Positions 8,570 through 19,520 are shown, counted from the first letter of the stretch. The stretch is DNA of 64,000 nt from Albimonas donghaensis (GCF_900106695.1 NZ_FNMZ01000011.1:62001-126000), one strand, 5' to 3'. Notes: generated from the sequence alone by a model not told the origin. Numbers and translations: made by a program.

Positions 8570-9017
8570 GGGATCCCCCTCCTCTCTTTCACTCTCTCTT
8601 GCGGTCTCCTGGGCGGCGCGACCGTCCGGGCCGCGGGCGACGCGGCGGCGGCTGAGTTCAGTTAGAGCTGTTCGACGACGCGGCCACCCGGCGCCGGAGT
8701 TGCGGCGAGGTCGCCGACCTGCGCGGCGATCCGGGGCGGGCGGCCGGGTCCGGGACGCGGGCGGGCCGAAGGGGCGCATGAGAAGGGCGGCGCGCCGGGC
8801 TGGCCGCGTCGCTCGCCCAGGGGCCGGCGGGACGGGTCGGAGGGTCGCGGGGCCGGAGGGGCGGGGGCCGGTCCGTTTCCCTGTCCCGCGCCGGTTTCCG
8901 CGCCCATCGCGTTGACCCGCGCGGCGGTAGTGGTAGATGTGCCCACGCCCGGGCCGGCCGGGCCCACGAACCGCGCCCGCGCCAGGCGGGCGACGACCTG
9001 CGCCGCGGAGCCGCCCG
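8570..9017. other. 448-nt divergent gap upstream of argS, no gene seen
   Basis: Should contain promoters for argS and for the minus-strand amidase. Frames in this stretch are Gly/Arg/Pro-rich and unlike any protein. No riboswitch, T-box or strong hairpin with a T-run was recognised. Confidence 0.5.
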
Positions 9018-10754
9018 ATGAACCTGTTCGCCGATATCAAGATCCTCGTGACCGAGAGCCTCGACGCGCTCGCCGCCGAGGGCGCGATCCCCGCCGGGCT
9101 TTCGGCCGACAACGTGACCGTGGAGCCGCCCCGCGACCCCGCCCATGGCGACATGGCCACCAACGCCGCCATGGTGCTGGCCAAGCCCGCCCGCATGAAG
9201 CCCCGCGACATCGCCGAGGCGCTGGCCGCGAAGCTGGCGGCCGATCCGCGCGTGACCTCGGCCGAAGTGGCCGGGCCCGGGTTCCTCAACCTGCGGCTGG
9301 CGCCCGAGACCTGGCGGACCGCGCTCGCCGCCGCGCTCGCCTCGGGGACCGATTACGGCAGGGCGCCGCGGCTGGGGCGCAAGGTGAACGTGGAATACGT
9401 CTCGGCCAACCCGACCGGGCCGCTGCATGTGGGCCATACCCGCGGCGCGGTGTTCGGGGACGCGCTGGCCTCGATGCTGGATTTCGCCGGCTGGGACGTG
9501 ACCCGCGAATATTACATCAACGACGGCGGCGCGCAGGTGGATGTGCTGGCGCGCTCGGCCTATGAGCGCTACCGCGAGGCCAACGGGCTGGAGCCGGCGA
9601 TCGCCGAGGGGCTCTATCCCGGCGATTACCTGGTGCCGGTGGGGCAGGCGCTGAAGGACCGCTTCGGGACCAGCCTGCTGGACAAGCCGGAATCCGAATG
9701 GCTGGTCGAGATCCGCGACATCGCCACCGAACTGATGATGGATCTGATCCGCGCCGACCTGGCGGCGCTGGGCGTGCGGATGGACGTGTTCTTCTCGGAG
9801 AAGTCGCTCTATTCCGGCGGCCGGATCGAGGCGGCGCTGGAGGCGCTGGAGGCCAAGGGCCTGATCTACACCGGCGCCCTGCCGCCGCCCAAGGGCAAGG
9901 CCGACGACGACTGGGAGCCGCGGCCCCAGACCCTGTTCCGGTCCACCGATTTCGGGGACGACGTGGACCGGCCGCTGAAGAAGTCGGACGGGGGCTGGAC
10001 CTATTTCGCCCCCGACATCGCCTACCATTTCGACAAGGTGGAGCGCGGCTTCGACGAGCTGATCAACGTCTTCGGCGCGGATCACGGGGGCTATGTGAAG
10101 CGCCTGAAGGCGGCGACGGCGGCGCTGTCGGACAACCGGGTGCCGCTCGACATCAAGCTGACGCAGCTGGTGAAACTGTTCAAGAACGGCGAGCCGTTCA
10201 AGATGTCCAAGCGGGCCGGCACCTTCGTGACCCTGCGCGACGTGGTGGACGAGGTCGGGCGCGACGTGACCCGTTTCGTGATGCTGACCCGCAAGAACGA
10301 CGCGCCGCTGGATTTCGACTTCGCCAAGGCGCTGGAGCAGTCCAAGGACAACCCGGTCTTCTACGTGCAATACGCCCATGCCCGCGCGCATTCCATCTTC
10401 CGCACGGCGCAGGCCGCGGGGATGGGGGAGGCCGCGACGGGCGTCGAGGCGTTGGCCCCGCTGGATCATCCGGCCGAGCTGGCGCTGGCCGCCAAGGTCG
10501 CCGAATGGCCCCGTCTGGTGGAGACCGCGGCGCGTCACCACGAGCCGCACCGGATCGCCTTCTACCTCTATGAGCTGGCGTCGGATTTCCACGGCATGTG
10601 GAACCGCGGCAAGGACGAGCCGCGGCTGCGCTATGTGCAGGAGGCCGATCCCGAGGGCACGGCGGCCCGATTGGCCCTTGTGCGCGCCGTTTCGGTTGTC
10701 ATTGCGGCGGGATTGGGTATCCTAGGCGTGACCCCCCTGGACGAGATGCGCTGA
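9018..10754 (+). CDS. argS: arginyl-tRNA synthetase
   Basis: 578 residues, class I. HIGH-type motif in [23 protein letters not shown]-type motif in [11 protein letters not shown], and a DALR anticodon-binding domain at the C-terminus ([15 protein letters not shown] onward). Attaches Arg to tRNA-Arg. ATG at 9018 (MNLFADIK) follows a GGAG; an in-frame upstream GTG near 8937 would add a low-complexity Arg/Pro stretch and was not used. Followed 93 nt later by the SPOR protein, probably the same transcript. Confidence 0.96.
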   Translation: MNLFADIKILVTESLDALAAEGAIPAGLSADNVTVEPPRDPAHGDMATNAAMVLAKPARMKPRDIAEALAAKLAADPRVTSAEVAGPGFLNLRLAPETWRTALAAALASGTDYGRAPRLGRKVNVEYVSANPTGPLHVGHTRGAVFGDALASMLDFAGWDVTREYYINDGGAQVDVLARSAYERYREANGLEPAIAEGLYPGDYLVPVGQALKDRFGTSLLDKPESEWLVEIRDIATELMMDLIRADLAALGVRMDVFFSEKSLYSGGRIEAALEALEAKGLIYTGALPPPKGKADDDWEPRPQTLFRSTDFGDDVDRPLKKSDGGWTYFAPDIAYHFDKVERGFDELINVFGADHGGYVKRLKAATAALSDNRVPLDIKLTQLVKLFKNGEPFKMSKRAGTFVTLRDVVDEVGRDVTRFVMLTRKNDAPLDFDFAKALEQSKDNPVFYVQYAHARAHSIFRTAQAAGMGEAATGVEALAPLDHPAELALAAKVAEWPRLVETAARHHEPHRIAFYLYELASDFHGMWNRGKDEPRLRYVQEADPEGTAARLALVRAVSVVIAAGLGILGVTPLDEMR

Positions 10755-10847
10755 AGCGCACGGGACGCCGGGCGGGGGGCGAGCAGAACTCCGCCCGCGC
10801 CACCCGGAACACCGGGGGTTCGGGCCTGAACACAGGCGCGGAACACC

Positions 10848-11825
10848 ATGGCCGACCTCGCGGGCGATCCGTATGGCTACGACTCCCCCTCCCGTCGCGG
10901 ATGGGCGCGGCAGGCGGCGTTGGCCGCCGGCGCCGTCGCCGCGATCGGGCTGGCCGTGGGGCTGGTGAACTGGGGGCACGGGCTGCTGACCCGCGACGCG
11001 GGCCTGGTGCCGTTCCTGCGCGCCGAGGACGGGCCGATGAAGATCGTCCCCGAGGATCCCGGCGGCATCAAGCTGGCGCGCACCGACCAGGCCGTCACCT
11101 CCATCATCGCCGGCCCGCGTGAGGCCGATCCCGCCTACGCCCCCGCGCCCGAGCTGCCGGAGGACGAGGACCTCGCCCAGCCCTATCTGAAGCCGCCGGC
11201 CTCGCCCGGCGTGGACGGGCGAGTGGTCGCCGGGGCGCCGGCATCCGCGCCCGGAGCCGCCGCCTCCGCGGCGCCGCCGGCTCCGGTGGTCGAAGGCGGG
11301 GATGACGCGATCCAGGCCGCGCTGGCCCGCGCGGCGGCCGAAGCGACCGCCGCCGCCGACGCCGACGGCGAAGCGCAGGGCGCCGATGTCGGCAGCCCGC
11401 GGGCGCCGTCCGCCATGGCCGTGGCGCCTGCGCGTCCGAAGCCGCCCGCGCCGGGAAGCCGCGTCGCCTCGGCCGCGGCGACGGCCCCCGCTACGGCGAC
11501 GACGGCGACCGCGACGCCGGCGGCGGCCCCCGCCGCGACCTCGGCCCCCGCCGCTTCGGGCGCCGGGATCGCCGCGGGCGACGTGGTCATCCAGCTCGGC
11601 GCCTTCAATTCGCACGAGATCGCCGAGAGCCAGTGGCGCCGCGCCACCCGCCGCAACGGCGATCTGCTCGCGCCCTACGGCCATATCGTCACCACCGTGG
11701 AATCCGGCGGCCGCACGCTGTTCCGCCTGCGCGTCGGCCCGATGCCCGAGCGCCAGCGCGCCCAGGACATCTGCGCCGCCCTCAAGGCCCGCGGCGACGC
11801 CTGCATCGTCGCGACGGTGCGCTGA
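10848..11825 (+). CDS. SPOR-domain protein (single-pass, periplasmic)
   Basis: 325 residues. Short cytoplasmic N-terminus, one membrane helix (about 22-41), a long Ala/Pro-rich periplasmic linker (to about 245) and a C-terminal SPOR domain (GDVVIQLGAFNS to the end). SPOR domains bind denuded septal glycan, so a role in division or envelope remodelling is likely. Located between argS and nagZ as in many alphaproteobacteria. Confidence 0.85.
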   Translation: MADLAGDPYGYDSPSRRGWARQAALAAGAVAAIGLAVGLVNWGHGLLTRDAGLVPFLRAEDGPMKIVPEDPGGIKLARTDQAVTSIIAGPREADPAYAPAPELPEDEDLAQPYLKPPASPGVDGRVVAGAPASAPGAAASAAPPAPVVEGGDDAIQAALARAAAEATAAADADGEAQGADVGSPRAPSAMAVAPARPKPPAPGSRVASAAATAPATATTATATPAAAPAATSAPAASGAGIAAGDVVIQLGAFNSHEIAESQWRRATRRNGDLLAPYGHIVTTVESGGRTLFRLRVGPMPERQRAQDICAALKARGDACIVATVR

Positions 11826-11826
11826 G

Positions 11827-12849
11827 GTGGCCGCGCCTCATGCCATCATCCTGGGGCTGGACGGATTGCGGCTGACCGAGGCGGAACGCGCCTTCTTCGC
11901 CGAGGCCGATCCCTGGGGCTTCATCCTCTTCGCCCGCAACATCGCGGACCCGGCGCAGGTCTCGGCGCTGACCGCGGAGCTGCGGGCGGCGGTGGGGCGC
12001 GAGGCCCCGATCTTCATCGACCAGGAGGGCGGCCGCGTCGCGCGGATGCGCGCCCCGCACTGGCGCGAATGGCCCTGGCCTCCGCGGCTGGAGGCGGCGC
12101 TGAGCCCGGAGGCGATGGACGAGGCGCTGGCCCTGCGCTTCCGCCTGATCGCGCATGAGCTGCGCGCGGTCGGCGTGGACGGGAACTGCATGCCCATCGC
12201 CGACGTGGCCTTCGCGCAGACCGACGCGATCATCGCCGACCGGGCGCTGGGCCATGACGCCGCCACCGTGGCGCGCCGGGCCGGCCTGATCGCGGACGCG
12301 CTGCTGGCCGGGGGCGTGCTGCCCGTCATCAAGCATCTGCCCGGACATGGGCGCGCCGACATGGACAGCCACCTGGCGCTGCCGGTGGTGGAGGCGAGCC
12401 TCGACGACCTGCGCGCCACGGATTTCGCCGCCTTCCGGCCGCTGGCCGGGCAGGCGCTGGGGATGACGGCGCATGTGGTCTACACTGCGCTGGACGCCGA
12501 GGCGCCGGCGACGCTGTCGCCCGCCGGGATCGCCGCGATCCGCGAGGATATCGGCTTTGACGGCTGCCTGATGACCGACGACCTGTCCATGGGCGCCCTG
12601 TCGGGAACCATGCGCGGGCGGGCCGAGGCCGCGATCGCCGCGGGTTGCGACCTGATCCTGCACTGCAACGGCGACCGGGCCGAGATGGAAGGCGCGCTGG
12701 AGGGAACCCCCCGGCTGGCCGGCGCCGCGGAGGCGCGCGCCGCCGCCGCGCTGGCCGCCCGCCGCGCGCCCGCCCCCTTCGACGTGATCGCGGCCGACGC
12801 GCGCCACGCCGCGCTGATCGCGCCGCTGGGGCAGGCCGCCGATGGCTAG
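11827..12849 (+). CDS. nagZ: beta-N-acetylhexosaminidase (NagZ), family GH3
   Basis: 340 residues. KHLPGHGRADMDSH carries the NagZ catalytic His loop and CLMTDDLSMGAL the Asp nucleophile; FIDQEGGRV is also typical. Removes GlcNAc from anhydro-muropeptides during cell-wall recycling in the cytoplasm. The only suitable start is GTG at 11827, directly after the SPOR stop (11823-11825), implying translational coupling. Overlaps scpA by 8 nt. Confidence 0.93.
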   Translation: MAAPHAIILGLDGLRLTEAERAFFAEADPWGFILFARNIADPAQVSALTAELRAAVGREAPIFIDQEGGRVARMRAPHWREWPWPPRLEAALSPEAMDEALALRFRLIAHELRAVGVDGNCMPIADVAFAQTDAIIADRALGHDAATVARRAGLIADALLAGGVLPVIKHLPGHGRADMDSHLALPVVEASLDDLRATDFAAFRPLAGQALGMTAHVVYTALDAEAPATLSPAGIAAIREDIGFDGCLMTDDLSMGALSGTMRGRAEAAIAAGCDLILHCNGDRAEMEGALEGTPRLAGAAEARAAAALAARRAPAPFDVIAADARHAALIAPLGQAADG

Positions 12850-13690
12850 GCCCAGCGCCTCCGTCCGCGCCTTCGCGGAGGCGCAGCGCCGGCGGGAGCT
12901 GACCTCCCCCACCCCGCTGGGCACGGAGGAACGCCGCGCGACCGAGGCGCTGGTGGTGGATGTGGACGGGTTCGAGGGCCCGCTAGACCTGCTGCTTACG
13001 CTGGCGCGGACCCAGAAGGTCGACCTGCGCCACGTCTCGATCCTGCAACTGGCCGAGCAATACCTGGTCTTCGTCGAGGCGGCGAAGCGCCTGCGCATCG
13101 AGCTGGCGGCGGATTACCTGGTGATGGCCGCATGGCTCGCCTATCTGAAGTCGCGCCTGCTGCTGCCCGCCGAGCCGACCGCCGAGGGCCCCTCGGCCGA
13201 GGATCTCGCCGCCCGGCTCGCCTGGCGGCTGGAGCGGCTGGAGGCGATGCGCGAGGCCGGCGCGCGGCTGATGGGGCGCGACCAGCTGGGCCGCGATTTC
13301 CACGCCCGCGGCGCGCCCGAGCATATCGCGACCGTGCGCCGGGTGGTCTATGACGCGAGCCTGATCGACCTGCTGCGCGCCTATGCCCGCATCAAGACCC
13401 GCGACGACTACCAGCCCCTGCACCTGCGCCGTCAGCCGATGCTGACCCCGGAGATCGCGCTGGAGCGGCTGCGCGGCCTGATCGGGGAGGTCATGGACTG
13501 GCGGACCCTTCAGGCCTTTCTGCCCCCTGAATGGCGGGACGATCCCAAGCGCCGCCGCTCCGCCACCGCGGCGACCTTCGTGGCGATGCTGGAACTGGTG
13601 CGCCGGGGCGAGGCCGACATGAGGCAGGAGAGCCTGTTCGGCGAAATCACCATCCGGTCCCGGCGCGTGGCGCATGACGGACCGTCCTGA
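12842..13690 (+). CDS. scpA: segregation and condensation protein A
   Basis: 282 residues with the ScpA/kleisin signature FEGPLDLLLTLARTQKVDL and LAADYLVMAAWLAYLKSR; winged-helix C-terminus. Bridges SMC heads in the SMC-ScpAB condensin. Starts inside the end of nagZ and overlaps scpB by 17 nt, so the three are translationally coupled. Confidence 0.93.
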   Translation: MARPSASVRAFAEAQRRRELTSPTPLGTEERRATEALVVDVDGFEGPLDLLLTLARTQKVDLRHVSILQLAEQYLVFVEAAKRLRIELAADYLVMAAWLAYLKSRLLLPAEPTAEGPSAEDLAARLAWRLERLEAMREAGARLMGRDQLGRDFHARGAPEHIATVRRVVYDASLIDLLRAYARIKTRDDYQPLHLRRQPMLTPEIALERLRGLIGEVMDWRTLQAFLPPEWRDDPKRRRSATAATFVAMLELVRRGEADMRQESLFGEITIRSRRVAHDGPS

Positions 13691-14321
13691 GCCGCCGGCC
13701 AGCGATCCGCTTTTCCCCTCCCCGCCCCTGGGGGAGCAGGAGCGGATGGTGGAGGCGATCCTGTTCGCCTCCGACGCGCCGCTGACCCTCGCCGAGATCA
13801 CTGAGCGTCTGCCCCATGGCTGCGACGTGCCGGGCGTGATGGGGCTGTTGAAGAAGCGCTACGAAGGGCGCGGCGTGGCGCTGGTGCAGGCGGGCGGGAC
13901 TTGGGCGTTCCGCACGGCGCCGGATCTGGGCTGGCTGCTGGCGCGGGAGGTCGTGGAGACCCGGCCCCTGTCGCGCGCGGCCATCGAGACGCTGGCCATC
14001 ATCGCCTATCACCAGCCCGCGACGCGGGCGGAGATCGAGGATATCCGCGGCGTGGCGGTGTCGCGGGGCACGCTGGATCTGCTGATCGAGCGCGGCTGGG
14101 TGCGGCTGGGCCGGCGCCGGATGACTCCGGGGCGGCCGGCGACCTTCGTGGTGACGGAGAATTTCCTGGACCATTTCGGGCTGGCCAACGCCCGCGACCT
14201 GCCGGGGTTGCGGGAGCTGCGCGAAGCGGGGCTGCTGGACAACGTCCCCCCCGGCGAGGCGCGGCCCGACGATCCCGACGAGGACCCCAACCAGACGCGG
14301 CTGTTCGACCCCGACGACTAG
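13674..14321 (+). CDS. scpB: segregation and condensation protein B
   Basis: 215 residues with tandem winged-helix ScpB features: MVEAILFASDAPLTLAEI, LSRAAIETLAIIAYHQPATRAEIEDIRGV and GRPATFVVTENFLDHFGL. Partner of ScpA in condensin. Ends 9 nt before the convergent mtaB stop, with no room for a separate terminator. Confidence 0.93.
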   Translation: MTDRPEPPASDPLFPSPPLGEQERMVEAILFASDAPLTLAEITERLPHGCDVPGVMGLLKKRYEGRGVALVQAGGTWAFRTAPDLGWLLAREVVETRPLSRAAIETLAIIAYHQPATRAEIEDIRGVAVSRGTLDLLIERGWVRLGRRRMTPGRPATFVVTENFLDHFGLANARDLPGLRELREAGLLDNVPPGEARPDDPDEDPNQTRLFDPDD

Positions 14322-14330
14322 GCGCGGGGA

Positions 14331-15653
14331 TCAGGCGGCGCGCAGCTTCGCGCCGTCGCGCCCGGTGATCCGGGTCTCGACCAGGGCGCCGGGCTCGCGG
14401 GGGGAGGCGAGTTCGACTTCCGCGAAGCTTTCGCCGCGGCCGCGGGTCTCGGTCTCCATCACCAGGCGTTCCGTCGCGCCGATGCGGCTGTCGAGCCAGG
14501 CGGTCTGGGCGGCGTCGCCCACCGCGCGCAGGCGGGCGGCGCGGGCCTTGATCTCGGCCTTGGGAAGCTGGGGCATGCGGGCCGCCGGGGTGCCCTTGCG
14601 GGGCGAATAGGGGAAGACGTGCAGCCAGGTGAGGCCGCAATCCTCGACCAGTTTCAGGGAGTTCTCGAACATCGCTTCGGTCTCGGTGGGGAAGCCGGCG
14701 ATGAGGTCGGCGCCGTAGACGATGTCGGGGCGCGCCTTGCGGATGTCCTCGCAGAAGCGGATGGCGTCGTCGCGCAGGTGGCGGCGCTTCATGCGCTTGA
14801 GGATCATGTCGTCGCCGGCCTGAAGCGACAGGTGCAGATGGGGCATCAGCCGGCGGTCGGAGGCCACGGCGTCGATCAGGGCGGGGTCGGCCTCCACCGA
14901 GTCGATCGACGAGATCCGCAGGCGCGGCAGGTCGGGGACCAGCTTGAGGATGCGCTGCACCAGATCGCCCAGCGGCGGATGGCCGGGCAGGTCGGCGCCC
15001 CAGGACGTGAGATCGACGCCGGTCAGCACGACCTCGTTGTAGCCGCGCCCGACGAGCCGGCGGATCTGCTCCACCACCACCCCCGCGGGGACCGAGCGCG
15101 AGTTTCCGCGGCCATAGGGGATGATGCAGAAGGTGCAGCGGTGGTCGCAGCCGTTCTGCACCTGCACATAGGCGCGGGCGCGGGTGCCGAAGCCGTCGAT
15201 CAGGTGCCCGGCGGTCTCGGTGGCCGACATGATGTCGTCGACGCGGATCGGCTCCGAGGCCACGCCGAAACCGGGAGCGCCGGAGGCGTCGGCGGCGCGG
15301 GCCTCGGCGGCGAGCCGAGCCCAGGCGGGGGCCTGCATCTTTTCCAGGTTGCCGAGGACGAGATCGACCTCGGGCATGTTCGAAAAGGTCTCGGGCTCGG
15401 TCTGGGCGGCGCAGCCGGTGACGATCACGCGGGCGCCGGGATTGTCCCGGCGCAGCTTGCGGATGCGCTGGCGGGCCTGGCGGACGGCCTCGGCGGTCAC
15501 GGCGCAGGTGTTGACGACAACGGCGTCGCCCAGCCCCTCGGCGGCGGCCAGTTCCTTCATCGCCTCGGTCTCATAGGCGTTGAGACGGCAGCCGAAGGTC
15601 TCGAAGACCGGCGCGGCGGGGGGCTGCGAGGGGGGCTTGGCGGGGGCGTTCAT
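14331..15653 (-). CDS. mtaB: tRNA t6A37 methylthiotransferase MtaB
   Basis: 440 residues. N-terminal UPF0004 domain ([36 protein letters not shown]: three cluster cysteines), radical-SAM core with [15 protein letters not shown] (CxxxCxxC), and a C-terminal TRAM-like segment. Converts t6A37 to ms2t6A37 in tRNAs reading ANN codons. FGCRLN rather than FGCQMN points to MtaB rather than MiaB or RimO. Its ATG overlaps the dapF stop by 4 nt. Confidence 0.93.
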   Translation of the reverse strand: MNAPAKPPSQPPAAPVFETFGCRLNAYETEAMKELAAAEGLGDAVVVNTCAVTAEAVRQARQRIRKLRRDNPGARVIVTGCAAQTEPETFSNMPEVDLVLGNLEKMQAPAWARLAAEARAADASGAPGFGVASEPIRVDDIMSATETAGHLIDGFGTRARAYVQVQNGCDHRCTFCIIPYGRGNSRSVPAGVVVEQIRRLVGRGYNEVVLTGVDLTSWGADLPGHPPLGDLVQRILKLVPDLPRLRISSIDSVEADPALIDAVASDRRLMPHLHLSLQAGDDMILKRMKRRHLRDDAIRFCEDIRKARPDIVYGADLIAGFPTETEAMFENSLKLVEDCGLTWLHVFPYSPRKGTPAARMPQLPKAEIKARAARLRAVGDAAQTAWLDSRIGATERLVMETETRGRGESFAEVELASPREPGALVETRITGRDGAKLRAA

Positions 15654-16549
15654 TCGGCGGCCTCGCGGGCGCTTTCGGACCCGGTTTCCACCAGGGCGAG
15701 GAAGGCGGGCGACAGCGCGGCCTCGAACACCTCGGCGACGGGGCCGGCCATGCGGACCCCGTCCTCGCGCCAGTCGATGAACAGCGAGCCGCCGTCGAGG
15801 ACCACCTCCGCGCGCCGACCGGTCAGCCCGCGGCGGGCGGCGGCGACGACGGTGGCGCAGGCGCCCGAGCCGCAGGCCAGCGTCACGCCGGCCCCGCGTT
15901 CCCACACCCGCAGGCGGATGCGGTCGACGCCGTCGCCTGGCGCGAGGATCTCGGCGAATTCGACATTGGTCCGCTCGGGGAACATCGGGTGATGTTCGTA
16001 ATGGGGGCCGTCGGTCAGCAGGGGCGCGTCCTCGGCGTCGGGCACGAAGAACACGCAATGCGGATTGCCCATGGAGACCGCGCCGGGGGCGCCGGGCAGG
16101 GGCAGGGCGGCGGTGTCGGCGGGCTCGGCCAGGGGGATCCGGGTCCAGTCCAGCGCGGGGACGCCCATGTTGACCTCGATCAGCCCGTCGGCGCGGCGCG
16201 CGGCGGGCAGGAGGCCGAATTCGGTGCGCAGGATCAGCGCGTCCGCCCCGGTCTCGGCCATCGCCAGGCTGGCGACGCAGCGGGTGGCGTTGCCGCAGGC
16301 CCCGGCGGTGGAGCCGTCGGCGTTCCAGAAGCGGATGCGCAGGGCGGCCGCGTCGCCTTCGGGGACGGGCAGAAGCTCCGCCAACTGGTCGAAGCCCACG
16401 CCGCGATGCCGGTCGCCCAGCGCGCGGGCGAGCGCCGGGGTCACGCGGGCGTCGCCCGCGCGCGCATCGATCACCACGAAGTCGTTGCCGAGCCCGTGCA
16501 TCTTGCGAAAGCGCAGCGGCGGCGGAGGGGTCTGGTCCATCCCGCGCAT
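15650..16549 (-). CDS. dapF: diaminopimelate epimerase
   Basis: 299 residues. Two active-site Cys blocks are visible: [11 protein letters not shown] and [11 protein letters not shown]; also [13 protein letters not shown] and GNPHCV. Converts LL- to meso-diaminopimelate for lysine and peptidoglycan synthesis. Co-transcribed with mtaB (4-nt overlap). Start could be the Met three codons later ([11 protein letters not shown], 16540); neither has a strong ribosome site. Confidence 0.95.
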   Translation of the reverse strand: MRGMDQTPPPPLRFRKMHGLGNDFVVIDARAGDARVTPALARALGDRHRGVGFDQLAELLPVPEGDAAALRIRFWNADGSTAGACGNATRCVASLAMAETGADALILRTEFGLLPAARRADGLIEVNMGVPALDWTRIPLAEPADTAALPLPGAPGAVSMGNPHCVFFVPDAEDAPLLTDGPHYEHHPMFPERTNVEFAEILAPGDGVDRIRLRVWERGAGVTLACGSGACATVVAAARRGLTGRRAEVVLDGGSLFIDWREDGVRMAGPVAEVFEAALSPAFLALVETGSESAREAAE

Positions 16550-16656
16550 ATACGCGCGCGAGGCCGCCCGGGGAAGGGGGGAGCCGCGTCGCGGGGGCCG
16601 GAGCCGGGTTGCGCGGCGCGCAAGTCACGGGGAGCGGGCGCGGACGCGGGCGGGGG

Positions 16657-17403
16657 TCAGTGCGCGTAGATCATCTTCCGGGTCATGCCGCCGTCGATGA
16701 CGATCGTCTGGCCGGTCACGAAGCCCGCTTCCTCGCCGGCCAGCCACAGCAGGGCGGCGGCGATGTCGTCCTCCGTCCCCACGCGCCCGGCGGGGTGCTG
16801 GTCCCGGTCGACGGGGCGGTGCGCGGGCGGGGTCGGGTCGGCTCCGGCCTGGAGATGGCCGGTCTCGATCCAGCCGGGCGCGAGCGCGTTCACCCGGATC
16901 TCGGGGCCGAGGCTGACGGCGAGCGCGTGGGTCAGCGCCACGATCCCGCCCTTGGCGGCGGCGTAGGCCTCCGAATTCGGCTCGGACTGGAAGGCGCGGG
17001 TGGAGGCCATGTTGACCATCGCGCCGCGACGCGCGCGCAGCAGGGGGATGCCGGCGCGGGCGCAGAGGAAGGTGGCGGTGAGGCTCGAATCCATCCGCCG
17101 ACGCCATTCGGCGAGGCTCAGCTTCTCCACCGGCCCCGCATCCGGCCCGGCGATGGCGGCGTTGTTGAACAGCAGGTCCAGACCCTCGGGCGCCCAGGCG
17201 GCGATGCGGGCGAAGGCGGCGGCCACGGCGGCCTCATCGCCTGCGTCGGTGCGCAGCGGAAGCAGCTCCGGGTCCCCCTCCAGCGCCGCCAGCGCGGGCG
17301 CGGACAGGTCGAGCACGGCGACCCGCCAGCCCTCCGCCCGCAGGCGACGGGCGCAGCCCAGCCCGATGCCCTGCGCGCCTCCGGTGATCACGGCGGTTTT
17401 CAT
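16657..17403 (-). CDS. short-chain dehydrogenase/reductase
   Basis: 248 residues, classical SDR: TGGAQGIG cofactor loop near the N-terminus, NNAAI, catalytic Ser in VNMAS, YAAAK (Tyr and Lys), and VNALAPGWIET. Acts on an unknown alcohol or ketone with NAD(P). It begins 12 nt after the livM-type permease stop, so it is the last gene of the transporter operon; a link to catabolism of the imported compound is an inference. Confidence 0.88.
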   Translation of the reverse strand: MKTAVITGGAQGIGLGCARRLRAEGWRVAVLDLSAPALAALEGDPELLPLRTDAGDEAAVAAAFARIAAWAPEGLDLLFNNAAIAGPDAGPVEKLSLAEWRRRMDSSLTATFLCARAGIPLLRARRGAMVNMASTRAFQSEPNSEAYAAAKGGIVALTHALAVSLGPEIRVNALAPGWIETGHLQAGADPTPPAHRPVDRDQHPAGRVGTEDDIAAALLWLAGEEAGFVTGQTIVIDGGMTRKMIYAH

Positions 17404-17415
17404 GTCGGCGCCTCC

Positions 17416-18477
17416 TCAGTCCTTGCCGCGCAGGCGGCCGACCACGCCGGTCGGGAAGAAATATACCGACAGCACGAAGATCACCCCAAGCCAGAGCAGC
17501 CAGCGGTCGGGGTTGAACAGGTCGGGCAGAAGGGGCGCGCCCTCGGTCGCGTCGGACAGCGCGCCCATGACCTCGCGCAGATAGGATTGCGCGATGACGA
17601 AAAGCGTCGCGCCGATCACCGCTCCCCACATGGTGCCCATGCCGCCGATGACGACCATCAGCAGGACGTCGACCATGATCTCGAAGCTCAGCACCGCGTC
17701 GGGGCCCGCATAGCGCAGCCACACCGCGAAGAGCGAGCCCGCCAGCGCCGCCGCCACCGCCGACAGGCAGGTCGCCGCGATCCGGTAGCGCACGACGCGG
17801 AAGCCGATCGCCTCGGCCCGGAAGTCGTTCTCGCGGATCGCCTGAAGAACCCGGCCGAAGGGGGAGTTCACCACCCGCAGCAGGGCGAGGAACAGGACCA
17901 GGCAGCCGGTGAAGACGAAATAGTAGAGCAGCAGCTTGCCGTTGAGCGACACGCCGAAAAGCTTGCCGTCGGCGATCTTGAAAGCTGGCGTCAGCTCTCG
18001 CGGGACCTTGAAGGAGAAGCCGTCCTCGCCCCCGGTGATGTCGGAGAACTGCGAGACCATGACCGCGAAGGCGGAGGCGACGGCCAGCGTGATCATGGCG
18101 AAGAAGATCGCCCGGACCCGCAGGGAGAACAGGCCGATGACGAAGGCCAGCGCCGCCGCCGCCACCGCGCCTCCCGCCGCCCCGATGGCGATGGACCCGA
18201 AGCCGCGGCCCAGCCCGTCCAGCCCCAGCGCCGCCCCGTAGGCGCCGATGCCGAAGAACATCACATGGGCGAAGCTGACGATGCCGGTATAGCCCAGCAG
18301 CAGGTCGTAGGAGGCCGCGAGCGCGATGAAGATGCAGATCCGCGCCGCGGTATCCAGCGACCGCGTGCCCGGAAACAGGAAGGGCGCGAAGGCCAGCCCG
18401 AGCAGGATGGCGATCAGCACGATGGCCAGGATGGGGGAGCCGGGACGATCCCCGGAGATCAGTCGTCCGAAGAACAT
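17416..18477 (-). CDS. livM: branched-chain amino acid/amide-type ABC transporter permease (LivM-like)
   Basis: 353 residues, about ten hydrophobic helices and the LivM-type blocks YDLLLGYTGIVSFAHVMFFG and LRVRAIFFAMITLA, with the cytoplasmic loop AIRENDFRAEAIG. Inner-membrane permease of a HAAT-type importer. Starts 6 nt after the LivH stop. Confidence 0.9.
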   Translation of the reverse strand: MFFGRLISGDRPGSPILAIVLIAILLGLAFAPFLFPGTRSLDTAARICIFIALAASYDLLLGYTGIVSFAHVMFFGIGAYGAALGLDGLGRGFGSIAIGAAGGAVAAAALAFVIGLFSLRVRAIFFAMITLAVASAFAVMVSQFSDITGGEDGFSFKVPRELTPAFKIADGKLFGVSLNGKLLLYYFVFTGCLVLFLALLRVVNSPFGRVLQAIRENDFRAEAIGFRVVRYRIAATCLSAVAAALAGSLFAVWLRYAGPDAVLSFEIMVDVLLMVVIGGMGTMWGAVIGATLFVIAQSYLREVMGALSDATEGAPLLPDLFNPDRWLLWLGVIFVLSVYFFPTGVVGRLRGKD

Positions 18478-18482
18478 CGGTC

Positions 18483-19520
18483 TCACTTCGCCTTGACCAC
18501 GGGGAACATGCCCTGCGGGCGCCACATCAGGATCGCGACCATCAGGCCGATATTGGAGACCAGCGCCGCCTTGGGGGCGAGGAAGGCCACATAGTTGTAG
18601 AGCAGCCCGATCAGCAGGGCGCCGATGAAGCAGCCCTCGACCGAGCCGAGGCCGCCGATGATGACCACGATGAACACCATGACCATGATGTCGCCGCCCA
18701 TATGCGCGGTGATGACCTCCTGGTAGAGCCCCCACATCACGCCGCCGAGGCCGGCGAGCGCGGAGCCCGCCATGAAGACGGCGATGAACAGGCGGCGGAT
18801 GTCGTAGCCGAGCGCCTCGACCATCTCGCCGTTCTCGACCCCGGCGCGGACCAGCAGGCCCACCTTGGTGCCCCGCATCAGCCAGCGCAGGCCGAGGAAG
18901 AGGGCGAGGCCGAGGCCGACGGCCATGACCCGGTATTTCTCGACCGCGGCGCCGGCGAAGGTCCAGGCGCCCTTGAGCGACTCGGGCCGCGCGACGTGGA
19001 TCTCGTCCGGGCCCCAGACCACGAAGATCAGCTGCTGGACGATGATCAGCCCGCCCATGGTGACGAGGATCTGCTTGAGATGGGCGCCGTAGACGGGGCG
19101 GACGATCACCCGCTCGAAGGCCAGCCCCATCAGCGCGGTGGCGGCCATGGCGGCGATGGCGGCGAGGGCGAGCGTGGTGAGGTCCGAGAGCGCCGAGGGG
19201 TCGGCGTCGGGCGCGCCGCCGCCAAGCGCGGCGAGCGCGGAGACCCCGACGAAGGCGCCGACGGAGATGAAGGCGCCGTGCCCGAAATTGATCACGTCGA
19301 GCAGGCCGAAGACCAGGGTCATGCCCGACGCGATGGTGAAGATCATCATCCCCATGGCGAGCCCGGCGACGGTGAGCGTGATCCAGGACGACAGCGCCGG
19401 GATCAGCGCGAGCCCGGCCAGCGCCAGCGCCGCGATGAGCAGGGCGGGGGCGTGGGGCTCCAGCCGTTGCAGGAGGCTCTGCCGGGCCATGGTGGGGGCG
19501 TGTTCGGGGGCGAGGCTCAT
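18483..19520 (-). CDS. livH: branched-chain amino acid/amide-type ABC transporter permease (LivH-like)
   Basis: 345 residues, multi-spanning, with GMTLVFGLLDVINFGHGAF, the LivH signature, and a longer N-terminus (about 45 residues) than the Escherichia protein. Follows livF after 196 nt that contain a long perfect inverted repeat (19640-19694). Confidence 0.9.
   Translation of the reverse strand: MSLAPEHAPTMARQSLLQRLEPHAPALLIAALALAGLALIPALSSWITLTVAGLAMGMMIFTIASGMTLVFGLLDVINFGHGAFISVGAFVGVSALAALGGGAPDADPSALSDLTTLALAAIAAMAATALMGLAFERVIVRPVYGAHLKQILVTMGGLIIVQQLIFVVWGPDEIHVARPESLKGAWTFAGAAVEKYRVMAVGLGLALFLGLRWLMRGTKVGLLVRAGVENGEMVEALGYDIRRLFIAVFMAGSALAGLGGVMWGLYQEVITAHMGGDIMVMVFIVVIIGGLGSVEGCFIGALLIGLLYNYVAFLAPKAALVSNIGLMVAILMWRPQGMFPVVKAK

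Noticed and set aside
11302-11826. Extended NagZ N-terminus
   Set aside because: Overlaps the SPOR gene in another frame and is Arg/Pro low-complexity; GTG 11827 gives the usual NagZ length.
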